Shown piece after piece: positions 50,199-59,655 of a DNA stretch of 64,000 nt. Every line of letters starts with the position of its first letter. Position 1 is the stretch's first letter. The stretch spans positions 868,001-932,000 of the forward strand of contig NZ_JAFBCX010000001.1 of NCBI RefSeq assembly GCF_016907955.1, written 5' to 3'. A model generated the notes under the pieces. It was given only the letters and a program-made list of their open reading frames with translations. It searched no databases and was not told the origin of the DNA. A program made the position numbers and the translations under genes. Origin of the DNA: Lentzea nigeriaca. Lineage in GTDB: Bacteria > Actinomycetota > Actinomycetes > Mycobacteriales > Pseudonocardiaceae.

Positions 50199-51401
50199 GT
50201 GAGCCAGCACAGCAGCAGGCTGTTCACCAGTGAGTCGGTGACCGAGGGACACCCCGACAAGATCTGCGACGCGATCAGCGACTCGATCCTCGACGCGCTG
50301 CTGGCGAAGGACCCGCGCTCCCGCGTCGCGGTGGAGACGCTGGTCACCACGGGGCAGGTCCATGTCGCGGGTGAGGTCACCACGGAGGCCTACGCCGACA
50401 TCCCCACGATCGTGCGCGAGAAGATCCTGGAGATCGGCTACGACTCGTCCGCGAAGGGCTTCGACGGCCACTCGTGCGGCGTGAACGTCGCCATCGGCGC
50501 GCAGTCGCCGGACATCGCGCAGGGTGTCGACACGGCGTTCGAGAACCGCGTCGAGGGTGCGGCGGACGAGATCGACAAGCAGGGTGCGGGCGACCAGGGC
50601 CTGATGTTCGGGTACGCGTGCACCGACACGCCCGAGCTGATGCCGCTGCCGATCGCGCTCGCGCACCGGCTGTCGCGCCGCCTGAGCGCGGTCCGCAAGG
50701 ACGGCACCGTGCCGTACCTGCGTCCGGACGGCAAGACGCAGGTCACCATCGAGTACGCGGGCGACCAGCCCGTCCGGCTCGACACGGTCGTCATCTCCAC
50801 CCAGCACGCCGACGGCATCGACCTCGAGAAGCTCCTCGGCGTCGACCTGCGCCAGCACGTCGTGGAGCCCGAGCTCGCCGAGCTGACGCTGGACACCACC
50901 AACGTCCGGCTGCTGACGAACCCGACCGGCCGCTTCGTCATCGGTGGCCCGATGGGTGACGCTGGCCTGACCGGCCGCAAGATCATCGTCGACACCTACG
51001 GAGGCATGGCCCGTCACGGTGGCGGCGCGTTCTCCGGCAAGGACCCGTCGAAGGTTGACCGCTCCGCCGCGTACGCGATGCGCTGGGTCGCCAAGAACAC
51101 CGTCGCGGCAGGCCTCGCCACCCGCGTCGAGGTCCAGGTCGCCTACGCGATCGGCAAGGCCGCGCCGGTCGGTCTGTTCGTCGAGACCTTCGGCACCGAG
51201 ACGGTCGACCCGCAGAAGATCCAGCAGGCCATCACCGAGGTCTTCGACCTCCGCCCGGCCGCGATCATCCGCGACCTCGACCTGCTCCGCCCGATCTACG
51301 CCCCGACCGCCGCGTACGGCCACTTCGGCCGCACCGACGTCGACCTGCCCTGGGAGTCGACCGACCGCGCCGACGCCCTGCGCGCTGCCGCCGGCGCCTG
51401 A
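50199..51401 (+). CDS. metK: S-adenosylmethionine synthetase
   Basis: The 400-residue enzyme makes SAM from methionine and ATP. It keeps [27 protein letters not shown] and the [19 protein letters not shown] loop. GTG 50199 follows AAGGAG at 50188-50193; ATG 50175 is in frame but has no ribosome site. The gap to coaBC is short, with a TAAGCT that could be a separate -10. A terminator follows. priA, its usual neighbour, is 8 kb downstream. Confidence 0.97.
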   Translation: MSQHSSRLFTSESVTEGHPDKICDAISDSILDALLAKDPRSRVAVETLVTTGQVHVAGEVTTEAYADIPTIVREKILEIGYDSSAKGFDGHSCGVNVAIGAQSPDIAQGVDTAFENRVEGAADEIDKQGAGDQGLMFGYACTDTPELMPLPIALAHRLSRRLSAVRKDGTVPYLRPDGKTQVTIEYAGDQPVRLDTVVISTQHADGIDLEKLLGVDLRQHVVEPELAELTLDTTNVRLLTNPTGRFVIGGPMGDAGLTGRKIIVDTYGGMARHGGGAFSGKDPSKVDRSAAYAMRWVAKNTVAAGLATRVEVQVAYAIGKAAPVGLFVETFGTETVDPQKIQQAITEVFDLRPAAIIRDLDLLRPIYAPTAAYGHFGRTDVDLPWESTDRADALRAAAGA

Positions 51402-51414
51402 TCAGCACCGCTCG

Positions 51415-51448
51415 AACGGCCCGCTTCCTCACCGGGAGGCGGGCCGTT
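51415..51448 (+). terminator. Terminator after metK
   Basis: AACGGCCCGC (51415-51424) and GCGGGCCGTT (51439-51448) form a perfect 10-base stem, followed by TC-rich sequence. The next 150 bases to the SARP stop hold nothing else I can name. Confidence 0.82.
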
Positions 51449-51603
51449 TCGCGTATCTCCGGCTGCTTCGCGGTCTCCGCAGTGAGTCTGGAATTCCGGC
51501 GGGACTCGTCCGCTGCGGCGGCAATGCGGAGTTTCGTGGTTGTCCTCCCTTGCCCGTGTGGTGCCTACGGACTGAAGAGTCGCAACAGAGCGTTGCCCGA
51601 ACG

Positions 51604-54123
51604 CTAACCAGAGCGAGCCATGTCGCGTTCCACGACTGGGATCGGCGCCCCGATCTCGGTGCGGATCGCCGCCGCCTGCGTGCGCAGCGACGGGTTCCGC
51701 GTAACGTCCGCCAGCGCCTCCAGCACGCTCGCCTCCCGCCAGCGGTCGCCGAGTTCGCGGTGCAGGATGAGGCTGCGTTCCAGCAACGAGCGCGCGGCAG
51801 CGGGGTTGCCGGTGCCGTGCTCGACGACGCCGAGCAGGTTGAGCGCCCAGGCGATGCCCTCCTTGAACTCCAGTTCGCCGAACGTGTCCAGCGCTTCGTC
51901 CAGCAGTGTCCTGGCTCTGGCCGTCTCGCCCCGGTACCACGCCACCGCGCCCAGGTAGGCGAGCGACGACGTGGCACCACGTCGATCACCCAGACCTCGC
52001 AGTGACTTCAGTGATGCCTGAAGATCGGCCTCCGCGACGGCGAGATCACCGGAGAGCCAGGACGTGGCTCCCGCGAGTTGTCGCGCGTAGGCGGCGTTCA
52101 CCGGGTTCGATGCGCGTGCTGCCTCCTGATAGTGGTGCAACGCCGTTTCGTAGAAGCCGCGCTCCCGTGCGACCGAACCCAACAGCCGGTGCAGCCGTCC
52201 GGCCAGCGACGGATCGGCTTCCAGGCCGTCACGGGCGTGCCGGACCGCCTCGCTGTAGTCGCATTCGAGCAACGCCAGCGCTGCTGCGGAAGCCAAAGCC
52301 TTGCCGCGCAACGGTCCTGAGCCTCTGAGTGCGATCCTCAGCCACTGGCGGCCCTCGCGGTAGTTGCCGGTGCGGTGCCAGTAGCGGTTCAGCGCGACGG
52401 CCAGGCGCAGCACTTTGCCGGTATCGCCGTTCTTCGTGAACCAGTCCATGGTGCGCTGGAGGTTGGCGTGCTCGATCCGCAACTCGTCGAGCAGCGTGCC
52501 CGTCGGGTCTGCTTCCGCGCGTTCGGCCAGGTGCAGGAAGAAATCGGCGGCGCGGGCGTGTGCCTCGGAGGGCTGTTCGAGGGCGAACGCGTGGACGGTT
52601 TCCAGCATGGAGAAACGGGTTTCGCCGGCTGCCCGGGACACCCGCACGAGGGATTTGGCGACCAGGCCGGTCAGCGCGTCGAGCGTGCCCGTCAGCGCCT
52701 CGACCAGGTCGGCGGGGAAACCGCCCGCGCACACGGCGAGATCGGCGAACAGCGTGCGTTCCGAGGACGTCAGCAGGTCGTGGCTCCACGCGATCGCGGC
52801 GCGCAACGGCCCGAGCAGGCCGAACCGGTCGCGCAACCGGCGCACGATCTGGGCCGGCGTGAGGACGGAGGTGCGGGCGGCGGCGAGTTCCAGTGCCAGC
52901 GGCAGGCCGTCGAGCGCGGCGCACAGCTGGGCGATCGCAGGGGCGTCCGCGTCGGTGTAGTGGTGGGCGGCGCGGTCCAGGAACAGCCTGACGGCGTCGT
53001 AGGCGGCCAGTTCGGTCAACGAGCGCGGGACGTCCGGATCTGGCACGGCGAGCGGCGGAACCGCGTAGATCGCCTCGCCGGGGACGTTGAGCGGTTCGCG
53101 ACTCGTGGCGAGTACTCGCAACTTCGGGTTTCTTTCGGTGAACGCCGCGCACTTCGCTCTGAGGTGTTCGCAGTTGTCCAGCACCAGCAAGGTGTTTCCG
53201 AGCGTGCCGAGCTCTCGGGTGGTGATGCCGAACGCCGCGGCGACCGCGTCGCCGACGCAGGTCGCGGACGTCAGATCGACCACTGTGGACGATGGTGAGA
53301 CGTGCTGGGCCAGGCGCGACTTGCCGCAGCCCGCCGGGCCGGTGAGCGTCACGAGACGCGTCTTTTCGAGTAATCTCACGACGTCCTGCGTCTCGCGCTG
53401 CCGTCCGACGAGGCTCGTGCCGGAGCCGGCCGGCGGGCACGCCAGCGCCTCGGCCTCGATCGTGCGCAGTCCCGGCCCGGGATCGACACCGAGCTCGTCG
53501 ACGAGCACCGTGCGGGCGCGACGGACCGTGCTCAACGCGTCGGCGCGTCGGCCGCCACGTAGTTGTGCCTCGGCGAGCAGCTCCCAGAAACGTTCACGGA
53601 GCGGATGGCTCACCACGAGCCGTTCCAGCTGTGCCGTTCCGTAGTCGCCGCGGCTGATCTCTTGCTGCGCCAGCGCTTCCTCAGCCGCGAGCCGTGCCTC
53701 GTGCAACCGGGTGATCTCCGCGGACGCCCACTCGAAGACGTGGCAGTCGGCCAGTGGATCGCCGCGCCACAAGGCGAGTGCCGCACGGGGCGAGGGCGCG
53801 CGCTCGAAGCGCGTCACGTCCACGTGCGATGGGTCGGTGCGCAAGGCATAGCCCGCACTTGTGGTGACCAGAACGTCCACGAGACCGATGGCGGACAGTG
53901 CGCCACGCACGCGCGCGATGTGGCTGTGGAGCGTTCGCAGCGCCGTCGGAGGTGGCTCGGTGCCCCACAACGCGTCGATCAGGCGGGTTGCGGGGAGCAC
54001 CGATGCCGCGCGCAACGCCAGCAGCGCCAGGAGGGAACGCTGGCGCGTACCGGCGAGGCGCAGCACGCCGCCCGGCCCGGTGACTTCGAGGGGGCCGAGC
54101 AGGCGGACGTCGAATGGGTCCAC
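51604..54123 (-). CDS. SARP/AfsR-type regulator: OmpR-like HTH-BTAD, NB-ARC ATPase, TPR
   Basis: The 839-residue protein has an N-terminal OmpR-type DNA-binding domain (about 1-95), a BTAD domain (about 100-228), an NB-ARC ATPase (P-loop GPAGCGKS at 262-269, Walker B LLVLDNCEH near 312-320) and a C-terminal helical TPR-like region (about 530-839). This is the AfsR-like architecture that activates secondary-metabolite or developmental genes. GTG 54123 starts it. No biosynthetic cluster adjoins, but secreted-protein genes lie just upstream. A 15-base palindrome lies 12 bases upstream of its start. Confidence 0.92.
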   Translation of the reverse strand: MDPFDVRLLGPLEVTGPGGVLRLAGTRQRSLLALLALRAASVLPATRLIDALWGTEPPPTALRTLHSHIARVRGALSAIGLVDVLVTTSAGYALRTDPSHVDVTRFERAPSPRAALALWRGDPLADCHVFEWASAEITRLHEARLAAEEALAQQEISRGDYGTAQLERLVVSHPLRERFWELLAEAQLRGGRRADALSTVRRARTVLVDELGVDPGPGLRTIEAEALACPPAGSGTSLVGRQRETQDVVRLLEKTRLVTLTGPAGCGKSRLAQHVSPSSTVVDLTSATCVGDAVAAAFGITTRELGTLGNTLLVLDNCEHLRAKCAAFTERNPKLRVLATSREPLNVPGEAIYAVPPLAVPDPDVPRSLTELAAYDAVRLFLDRAAHHYTDADAPAIAQLCAALDGLPLALELAAARTSVLTPAQIVRRLRDRFGLLGPLRAAIAWSHDLLTSSERTLFADLAVCAGGFPADLVEALTGTLDALTGLVAKSLVRVSRAAGETRFSMLETVHAFALEQPSEAHARAADFFLHLAERAEADPTGTLLDELRIEHANLQRTMDWFTKNGDTGKVLRLAVALNRYWHRTGNYREGRQWLRIALRGSGPLRGKALASAAALALLECDYSEAVRHARDGLEADPSLAGRLHRLLGSVARERGFYETALHHYQEAARASNPVNAAYARQLAGATSWLSGDLAVAEADLQASLKSLRGLGDRRGATSSLAYLGAVAWYRGETARARTLLDEALDTFGELEFKEGIAWALNLLGVVEHGTGNPAAARSLLERSLILHRELGDRWREASVLEALADVTRNPSLRTQAAAIRTEIGAPIPVVERDMARSG

Positions 54124-54134
54124 GCACCAGCGGA

Positions 54135-54149
54135 GTCCTCAGCGAGGAC
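54135..54149. promoter_or_regulatory. Palindrome upstream of the SARP regulator
   Basis: GTCCTC and GAGGAC flank AGC: a perfect 6+3+6 palindrome at 12-26 bases before GTG 54123. A TATTCA at 54157-54152 just upstream on the minus strand could be the -10, which would put the palindrome at the transcription start. Confidence 0.5.
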
Positions 54150-54174
54150 CCTGAATACATCGCAACGGGGTTCG

Positions 54175-54918
54175 TCACTGGACGCACACGTCGCCGGGAC
54201 CCTCCGTGCACGTGTCGGTGCCGCCGAGCCCGAACATCCGGTTGGGCCAGGCGTTGCCGGACAACGTGTCGTCGCCCGCGGTGCCGAACACGTCCTGGAC
54301 GTTCAGGATCTCGTCGATCTCTCCCGGCCTGGACGCCGTACCCGCCGCGAGGTCGATCACCATGCCCTCGGCGTGGTCGCTGAAGTCCGCGCTGTCGCGC
54401 ATGTTGGGCTTCACGCCGTCGATCTTGTCGTTGCCGTAGCCGCCCTGCAGGAAGTTGCCGCCGCCGTCGGCAGGTGACTCGTCCAGCACGTCGTCGCCGT
54501 TGCCGCCGTAGAGCTTGTCGGCGCTGGGACCGCCGGTGATGGTGTCGTCGCCCTCGCCGCCCATCAGGACGTCCGGACCGGAGCCGCCGTGCAGCGAGTC
54601 GTCGCCGTCGCCGCCGTGCTGCTCGCTGGGCACGGCGCTGTCGTAGAACACCGTGTCGTCGCGGTCGCCCAGGTAGATGACGATCTTCTGGACCTGCGCG
54701 CACTGGACGCGCGAGGCCGACAGGCGCGTGCACCCGGTGCCCGCCCGCATCGTGCCGGCATCGCTGATGGTGGTGCCGGAGACGTGGAGCTGGCTGGCGC
54801 GCGCGGGCGCCCCGGTGATGACGAGCCTGCCGGCCTCGACCCGCGCGACCGTGGCGGGTTCCGGTGCGGCGGTGGTGGCGGACGCGACGAGTGCGGCTGC
54901 GACGACGAGCTGAAGCAT
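54175..54918 (-). CDS. Secreted RTX-like (hemolysin-type) calcium-binding repeat protein
   Basis: The 247-residue protein has a signal peptide (about 1-18, LQLVVAAALVASATTAA) and then, from about residue 95, several glycine-aspartate nonapeptide repeats (GGDGDDSLHGGSGPDVLMGG, GGNGDDVLD, GTAGDDTLSG). These repeats bind calcium in a parallel beta-roll. In proteobacteria RTX proteins leave by type I secretion; here a Sec signal is present instead. No enzymatic domain is seen. ATG 54918 follows GAGGGGGA. It lies upstream of the SARP gene on the same strand and diverges from the subtilase. Confidence 0.87.
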   Translation of the reverse strand: MLQLVVAAALVASATTAAPEPATVARVEAGRLVITGAPARASQLHVSGTTISDAGTMRAGTGCTRLSASRVQCAQVQKIVIYLGDRDDTVFYDSAVPSEQHGGDGDDSLHGGSGPDVLMGGEGDDTITGGPSADKLYGGNGDDVLDESPADGGGNFLQGGYGNDKIDGVKPNMRDSADFSDHAEGMVIDLAAGTASRPGEIDEILNVQDVFGTAGDDTLSGNAWPNRMFGLGGTDTCTEGPGDVCVQ

Positions 54919-55050
54919 GGTTCCCCCTCTTCGATGATGTGCACGTGACTACGCGGGTGCTGTTGTGGATCTGTTGTGGCGGCCGCATCCGGGCCACAAC
55001 CGCGCCGGTTTCTCCTTCTCGCCGTCAGTGCAGTTGGGAAAGGGGAGACC

Positions 55051-56376
55051 ATGAGAACCGGCATGGCAGCGCTGCTCGGCGCCGTGATGGCGCTGGCGGT
55101 GGTACCGCTGACCGCGGCGGCGCAGGAAGAGCCCGAGCAGGAGATCATCGTCAAGTTCCGGGACGGTGCGTCGAGATCCGACGCGCTGGAGAAGTCGCGG
55201 ACGCGGGCCGTCGCGGACGCCACGGACGGAGCCGAGGTGCTCGCCTCGCGCGACGCCGCGGAGTCGATCCGGGTGCTGATGGCGCGCGGTGACGTCGAGT
55301 ACGCCGAGCCGAACATCGTGCTGGAGGCCACCGCAGTACCGAACGACCCGCTGTGGCCGCAGCAGTGGCACTACTGGGAGTCGCCCGGCGGCATCGGGTT
55401 GTCGCCCGCCTGGGACCAGGGACCGTCCGGCGCGGGCGTGCGGGTCGCGGTGATCGACACCGGCCGCACCGCGCACCCCGACCTGTCCGCCAACTACATC
55501 GGTGGCTACGACTTCATCAGCAACGCGGTCTTCGCCAAGGACGGCAACGGCCGGGACGCCAACCCGACCGACCAGGGCGACTGGCGGCTGGCAGGGCAGT
55601 GCGGTCCCGGCTCCCCGGCGCGGCCGTCGAGCTGGCACGGCCTGCACGTCGCGGGCACCGTGGCCGCGTTGCGCAACAACCTGACCGGTGGCACAGGCGT
55701 CGCGCCGTTGGCCAAGGTCGTGCCGGTGCGCGTCCTCGGCACGTGCGGCGGCACGCTGGCCGACATCGCGGCGGGCATCGTGTGGGCGGCCGGTGGCGCG
55801 GTGCCGGGCGTTCCGGCGAACCCGAACCCGGCCAAGGTGCTGAACCTGTCGCTCGGCGGCCCGTCGGCGGTCTGCCCGGCGACGTTGCAGAACGCGATCA
55901 ACACCGCGCGCAATGTCCACGGGGCGACCGTCGTCGTCGCCGCGGGTAACGACGCGGCCAACGCCTCCGGCACCACCCCGGCCAACTGCGCGGGAGTGAT
56001 CACCACGGGTGCCACCGACCGCCAGGCCAACCGCGCGTGGTACTCCAACTTCGGTGCGTCGGTCGAGATCTGCGCGCCGGGCGGCGAGACGTCGCCGGTG
56101 GCCGCGAACGGCGTGTTGTCGACGCTGAACAACGGCGTCACGGTGCCCGCCGGATCGATCTACCAGTTCTACCAGGGCACCAGCATGGCGACTCCGCACG
56201 TCGCCGGTGTCGTGGCGCTGATGCAGCACGCGCGGGTGCAACACGGCAAGCCGTTGCTGACGCCCGCGCAGGTGCTGTTGCACCTGAAGGCAATGGTGCT
56301 GCCGCCTGCCGCTCAGTGCGGCAAGGGACTGCTCGACGCCCAGGGCAGTGTGGCGGCCGCTATCGCCGCGCCCTGA
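55051..56376 (+). CDS. Secreted S8 subtilisin-like serine protease
   Basis: The 441-residue protease has a signal peptide (about 1-24), an I9-type inhibitor propeptide (about 30-90, EQEIIVKFRDGASRSD ... VEYAEPNIVLE) and an S8 catalytic domain with Asp in VAVIDTGR, His in HGLHVAGTVA and Ser in GTSMATPHVAG. It should be exported as a zymogen. ATG 55051 follows AAGGGGAG. It ends in a clear terminator at 56393-56414. Confidence 0.94.
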   Translation: MRTGMAALLGAVMALAVVPLTAAAQEEPEQEIIVKFRDGASRSDALEKSRTRAVADATDGAEVLASRDAAESIRVLMARGDVEYAEPNIVLEATAVPNDPLWPQQWHYWESPGGIGLSPAWDQGPSGAGVRVAVIDTGRTAHPDLSANYIGGYDFISNAVFAKDGNGRDANPTDQGDWRLAGQCGPGSPARPSSWHGLHVAGTVAALRNNLTGGTGVAPLAKVVPVRVLGTCGGTLADIAAGIVWAAGGAVPGVPANPNPAKVLNLSLGGPSAVCPATLQNAINTARNVHGATVVVAAGNDAANASGTTPANCAGVITTGATDRQANRAWYSNFGASVEICAPGGETSPVAANGVLSTLNNGVTVPAGSIYQFYQGTSMATPHVAGVVALMQHARVQHGKPLLTPAQVLLHLKAMVLPPAAQCGKGLLDAQGSVAAAIAAP

Positions 56377-56392
56377 CTGTGAGGTGTGAACG

Positions 56393-56414
56393 AGGCCCCG
56401 GTCATCCGGGGCCT
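56393..56414 (+). terminator. Terminator after the subtilase
   Basis: AGGCCCCGG (56393-56401) and CCGGGGCCT (56406-56414) form a 9-base stem with a TCAT loop, followed by TTGTTC. It is the most canonical intrinsic terminator in the window. Confidence 0.85.
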
Positions 56415-56468
56415 TTGTTCATACGTGGGTCGGTTTCGGGACACCTAATGAGACTAGAAACTCGTTCC

Positions 56469-58415
56469 ATGTCGTTCTCTCGTCGTGGGTTCATGGCTGC
56501 GGTCGCTGCTGCTGGCGCGGGCACGTTGCTGCCACCGTCGGTGTACGCCGCATTGGCCAATGAACCCCGTGCGGGAGGGTTGCGCGCGATCAAGCACGTC
56601 GTGCTGTTGATGCAGGAGAACCGGTCGTTCGACCACTACTACGGAACGCTCCGCGGTGTGCGCGGGTTCTCCGACCGCAACGCGTTGAGGGGTGTGTTCA
56701 ACCAGTCGGGGGTGCTGCCGTTCCCGGTGCGTGAAGCCGCGTCAGGGCGGGACATCCAGTACATCGGCGACCTCGACCACAGCTGGAACGGCGGGCACGC
56801 GGCGTTGCGCGGCGGCTGGAACGACAACTGGGTGCCCGCGAAGACCGCGGCGACGATGGCGTTCTACACGCGGCAGGACCTCCCGTTCCACTACGAGCTT
56901 GCCGACACCTTCACGCTGTGCGACGCCTACCACTGCTCGGTGCCGTCCTCCACGTCACCGAACCGCAACTACTGGGTGTCCGGGTACACCGGTTTCGAGC
57001 CTTCCGGTTCGCGCGCGACCGGGAACGCGGCCTACAACGAGGACAACCACGCCGGGTACACGTGGAAGACCTACCCGGAACGCCTGGAGGCGGCGGGGAA
57101 GTCGTGGCGGGTGTACCAGGAGTGGGACAACTTCCAGGACAACAACCTGGAGTTCTTCGCGCGGTTCAAGGAGATCGCGCGCAAGGTGCTGCCGCCGGGG
57201 TTCAAGTCGCTGGACAAGCTGTACGGGACCGGGGATCCGGCGTTGATCGGCGCGATCGATCTTTCGCGGCTTTCTCCCGCCGAGAGGTCCTTGTACGACA
57301 GGGGATTGCATCGGGTCAGACCCGGTGGGCTGGGGGAGGCGTTCCGTTCTGACGTCGCCGCCGGCCGGCTTCCCGCCGTGTCGTACCTGGTCCCGTCCTC
57401 TGTGGACTCCGAGCATCCCGGTGCGTCATCGCCCGCTGCTTCCGCGTCGATCACGTATCAGGTCCTGGACGCGTTGGCGTCTCATCAGGACGTGTGGGAG
57501 TCCACGGTCCTGTTCATCACCTACGACGAGAACGACGGCTTCTACGACCACGTGCCGCCGCCGCGCCCGCCGTTGTCCGTCGTTGACGAGTACGTGGGCG
57601 ACCGGCCGTTGGGGTTGGGTGCGCGCGTGCCGATGACCGTCGTCTCGCCGTGGTCCGTCGGCGGGTACGTGTGTTCGCAGGTGTTCGACCACACGTCGAT
57701 GACGCAGTTCCTGGAGAAGTGGACCGGGGTGCGGTCGGAGGAGATCTCCGCGTGGCGCCGGACCGTGTCGGGCGACCTGACCTCGACGTTCGACTTCGAG
57801 CATCGCCGTGCATGGCCCGAGGTCGGCGAGCCCGCGCCCGTGCCGCCCGCCACGCCGCGCTGGCGTCCCGCGCCGCCGTCGTCGCAGAAGATGCCCGAAC
57901 AGGAGCCCGGACGACGACGTGCGCGCGCTCTGCCGTACCAGCCTGACGCGTCGTTGTGCGGGGATTCGCTGGAGATGACGAACTCCGGGTCTGCTTCCGT
58001 GCACTTCGCGCTGTATCCCTACTCGGGCCAGTTCCCGGTGCCGCAGCACTTCGACGTCGCGTCGTCGGCTTCCGTGGAGGTCACGGGTGATCACGACCTG
58101 GTCCTGCTGGGCCCCAACGGTTTCCGCCGCGAGTTCTCCGGCTCTGCCTCCGACCGTGCGCGAGTGTCGTCGTCGGTGCGCGGCTACAGCCGTGTGCTGA
58201 CGTTGACGTTCGAGAACTCCGGATCGTCGCCGTTGACGTTCGTGCTGGGGCGGCGGTGGTACGTCGTGAGACCGGGCCATCGGCACGTGATCCCGTGGCT
58301 GACCGTGATGAACTCCGGTTGGTACGACCTCACTGTGACGGTGGCGGAGGAGCCACGGTTCCGCCGCCGTTTGTGTGGTCACATCGAGAACGGCCGGGAG
58401 TCGATCTCCGGTTAA
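56469..58415 (+). CDS. Tat-exported phospholipase C (phosphoesterase family)
   Basis: The roughly 648-residue protein has a twin-arginine signal (SRRGFMAAVAAAGAG) and the phosphoesterase family opening IKHVVLLMQENRSFDHYYGTL. The catalytic domain runs to about residue 430; the C-terminus has two DUF756-like beta domains. Relatives are non-haemolytic phospholipases C and acid phosphatases. I start at ATG 56469; ATG 56448 in frame would add seven residues and is an alternative. It follows the subtilase terminator, so it has its own promoter. Confidence 0.93.
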   Translation: MSFSRRGFMAAVAAAGAGTLLPPSVYAALANEPRAGGLRAIKHVVLLMQENRSFDHYYGTLRGVRGFSDRNALRGVFNQSGVLPFPVREAASGRDIQYIGDLDHSWNGGHAALRGGWNDNWVPAKTAATMAFYTRQDLPFHYELADTFTLCDAYHCSVPSSTSPNRNYWVSGYTGFEPSGSRATGNAAYNEDNHAGYTWKTYPERLEAAGKSWRVYQEWDNFQDNNLEFFARFKEIARKVLPPGFKSLDKLYGTGDPALIGAIDLSRLSPAERSLYDRGLHRVRPGGLGEAFRSDVAAGRLPAVSYLVPSSVDSEHPGASSPAASASITYQVLDALASHQDVWESTVLFITYDENDGFYDHVPPPRPPLSVVDEYVGDRPLGLGARVPMTVVSPWSVGGYVCSQVFDHTSMTQFLEKWTGVRSEEISAWRRTVSGDLTSTFDFEHRRAWPEVGEPAPVPPATPRWRPAPPSSQKMPEQEPGRRRARALPYQPDASLCGDSLEMTNSGSASVHFALYPYSGQFPVPQHFDVASSASVEVTGDHDLVLLGPNGFRREFSGSASDRARVSSSVRGYSRVLTLTFENSGSSPLTFVLGRRWYVVRPGHRHVIPWLTVMNSGWYDLTVTVAEEPRFRRRLCGHIENGRESISG

Positions 58416-58418
58416 CGT
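58413..58418 (+). promoter_or_regulatory. Leaderless -10 element (TAACGT) for the beta-helix gene
   Basis: TAACGT ends seven bases before GTG 58426 and overlaps the stop of the phospholipase gene. No Shine-Dalgarno is present. Confidence 0.5.
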
Positions 58419-58425
58419 TGCCCGC

Positions 58426-59625
58426 GTGGAGATCACGGGGGACGAGATCCGGCGGTTGCTGACCGAGGACCAGGATCCCAGGGGTGTGCGCGTGACCGGC
58501 TCGCACATCACCGGGGAGCTCGACCTGCAGGACCTGGTGGTGAAGCGGCCGTTGGTGCTGCGCGACTGCACCACCGAGCAGCCGGTACTGCTCAGCCGGG
58601 CGCATTTCTCCCAGCTGGACCTGAGGGGCCTCGTCGCCCCGTCGATCCAGGCGCACGGCCTGACGGTGGACCACGACCTGCACCTGAGCGCGGCCCGCCT
58701 GAGTGCCGCCGAGTCGGTCGACGCCCGCCAGATGCGCATCGGCGGCAGTGTCTACCTGGACGACGGCTTCCGCGCCGCGGGTTCGGTGATGCTGAGCAGT
58801 TCGCGAGTCGCGGGCGTGGTCTCGTGCCGCGGCGCCCGAATCGACTCCACCCTGCACCTGGTCGACGTGCACGTCGGTGATGTGATCTTCCTGTCGCACG
58901 GCTGCCAGGTGACGAGCGACGGCGCCCACGCCGCGGTCCGGATGCGCGGCGCCCAGGTAGACGGCCAGATCGTCCTGCGCGGCGGCCGCTTCACCTCGCC
59001 GGGCGTCGCGGTCGACCTGCGGCACGTCAAGGTCGGCAAGGACCTCCTCATGCCGTTCGCCGGCATCGAAGGCCAGGTGCAACTCGAAGGCCTCGTCTAC
59101 GAGGGCCTGCCCCGTGACGCCACAGTGGACGAATGGCTGACCCTGCTGGCCACGCGCACCCCCTACTACTCGACCCAGCCGTGGGTGCAGCTCGCCGCCG
59201 CACACTCCGCGGCCGGCCACGAACAGGACGTGCGCCGAATTCGCGTTGCCGCCCAACGCGATCTGCGCCGCCGCGGCCAGCTCTCGCGCTGGGGCCGCAC
59301 CTGGCACCTGATCCGCGGCCTGACCGTCGGGCACGGCTACCGACCAGCACTGGCGTTGCTGTGGCTGGCCGGGGTCCTCGCGGTGTCGGTGGGCGTGGTC
59401 CTGGTGTCGGGCGCGGTGCGGTGCTCGGCGGTCGAACAGGTCGGCTACGCGCTGAACGTGGCAACACCGCTGGTCAAGGTGGACGCGGCCCGCTGCGCGG
59501 TCGACGCCACCTCGGCCGGCGGCCGGTTCGTACTCGCCTCGACGTGGCTGCTGCAGATCCTGGCCTGGGCCTTCGCCACCCTGTTCGTGGCGGGCTTCAC
59601 CGGTTTGGTGAGGCGCAACGCGTGA
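58426..59625 (+). CDS. Beta-helix repeat protein with C-terminal membrane helices
   Basis: The 399-residue protein begins with about 230 residues of repeating short beta segments (ITGELDLQDLVVKRPLVLRD, GGSVYLDDGFRAAGSVMLSS, VDGQIVLRGGRF) that look like a right-handed beta-helix of the pentapeptide/bactofilin type. A helical region follows, with two transmembrane helices near the end (about 310-335 and 370-392). Relatives are annotated as membrane-associated proteins without proven function. GTG 58426 is supported by the TAACGT -10 seven bases upstream. Confidence 0.75.
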   Translation: MEITGDEIRRLLTEDQDPRGVRVTGSHITGELDLQDLVVKRPLVLRDCTTEQPVLLSRAHFSQLDLRGLVAPSIQAHGLTVDHDLHLSAARLSAAESVDARQMRIGGSVYLDDGFRAAGSVMLSSSRVAGVVSCRGARIDSTLHLVDVHVGDVIFLSHGCQVTSDGAHAAVRMRGAQVDGQIVLRGGRFTSPGVAVDLRHVKVGKDLLMPFAGIEGQVQLEGLVYEGLPRDATVDEWLTLLATRTPYYSTQPWVQLAAAHSAAGHEQDVRRIRVAAQRDLRRRGQLSRWGRTWHLIRGLTVGHGYRPALALLWLAGVLAVSVGVVLVSGAVRCSAVEQVGYALNVATPLVKVDAARCAVDATSAGGRFVLASTWLLQILAWAFATLFVAGFTGLVRRNA

Positions 59626-59655
59626 CTGTCGGGGCTGTCTGATACACCAGGAGGC

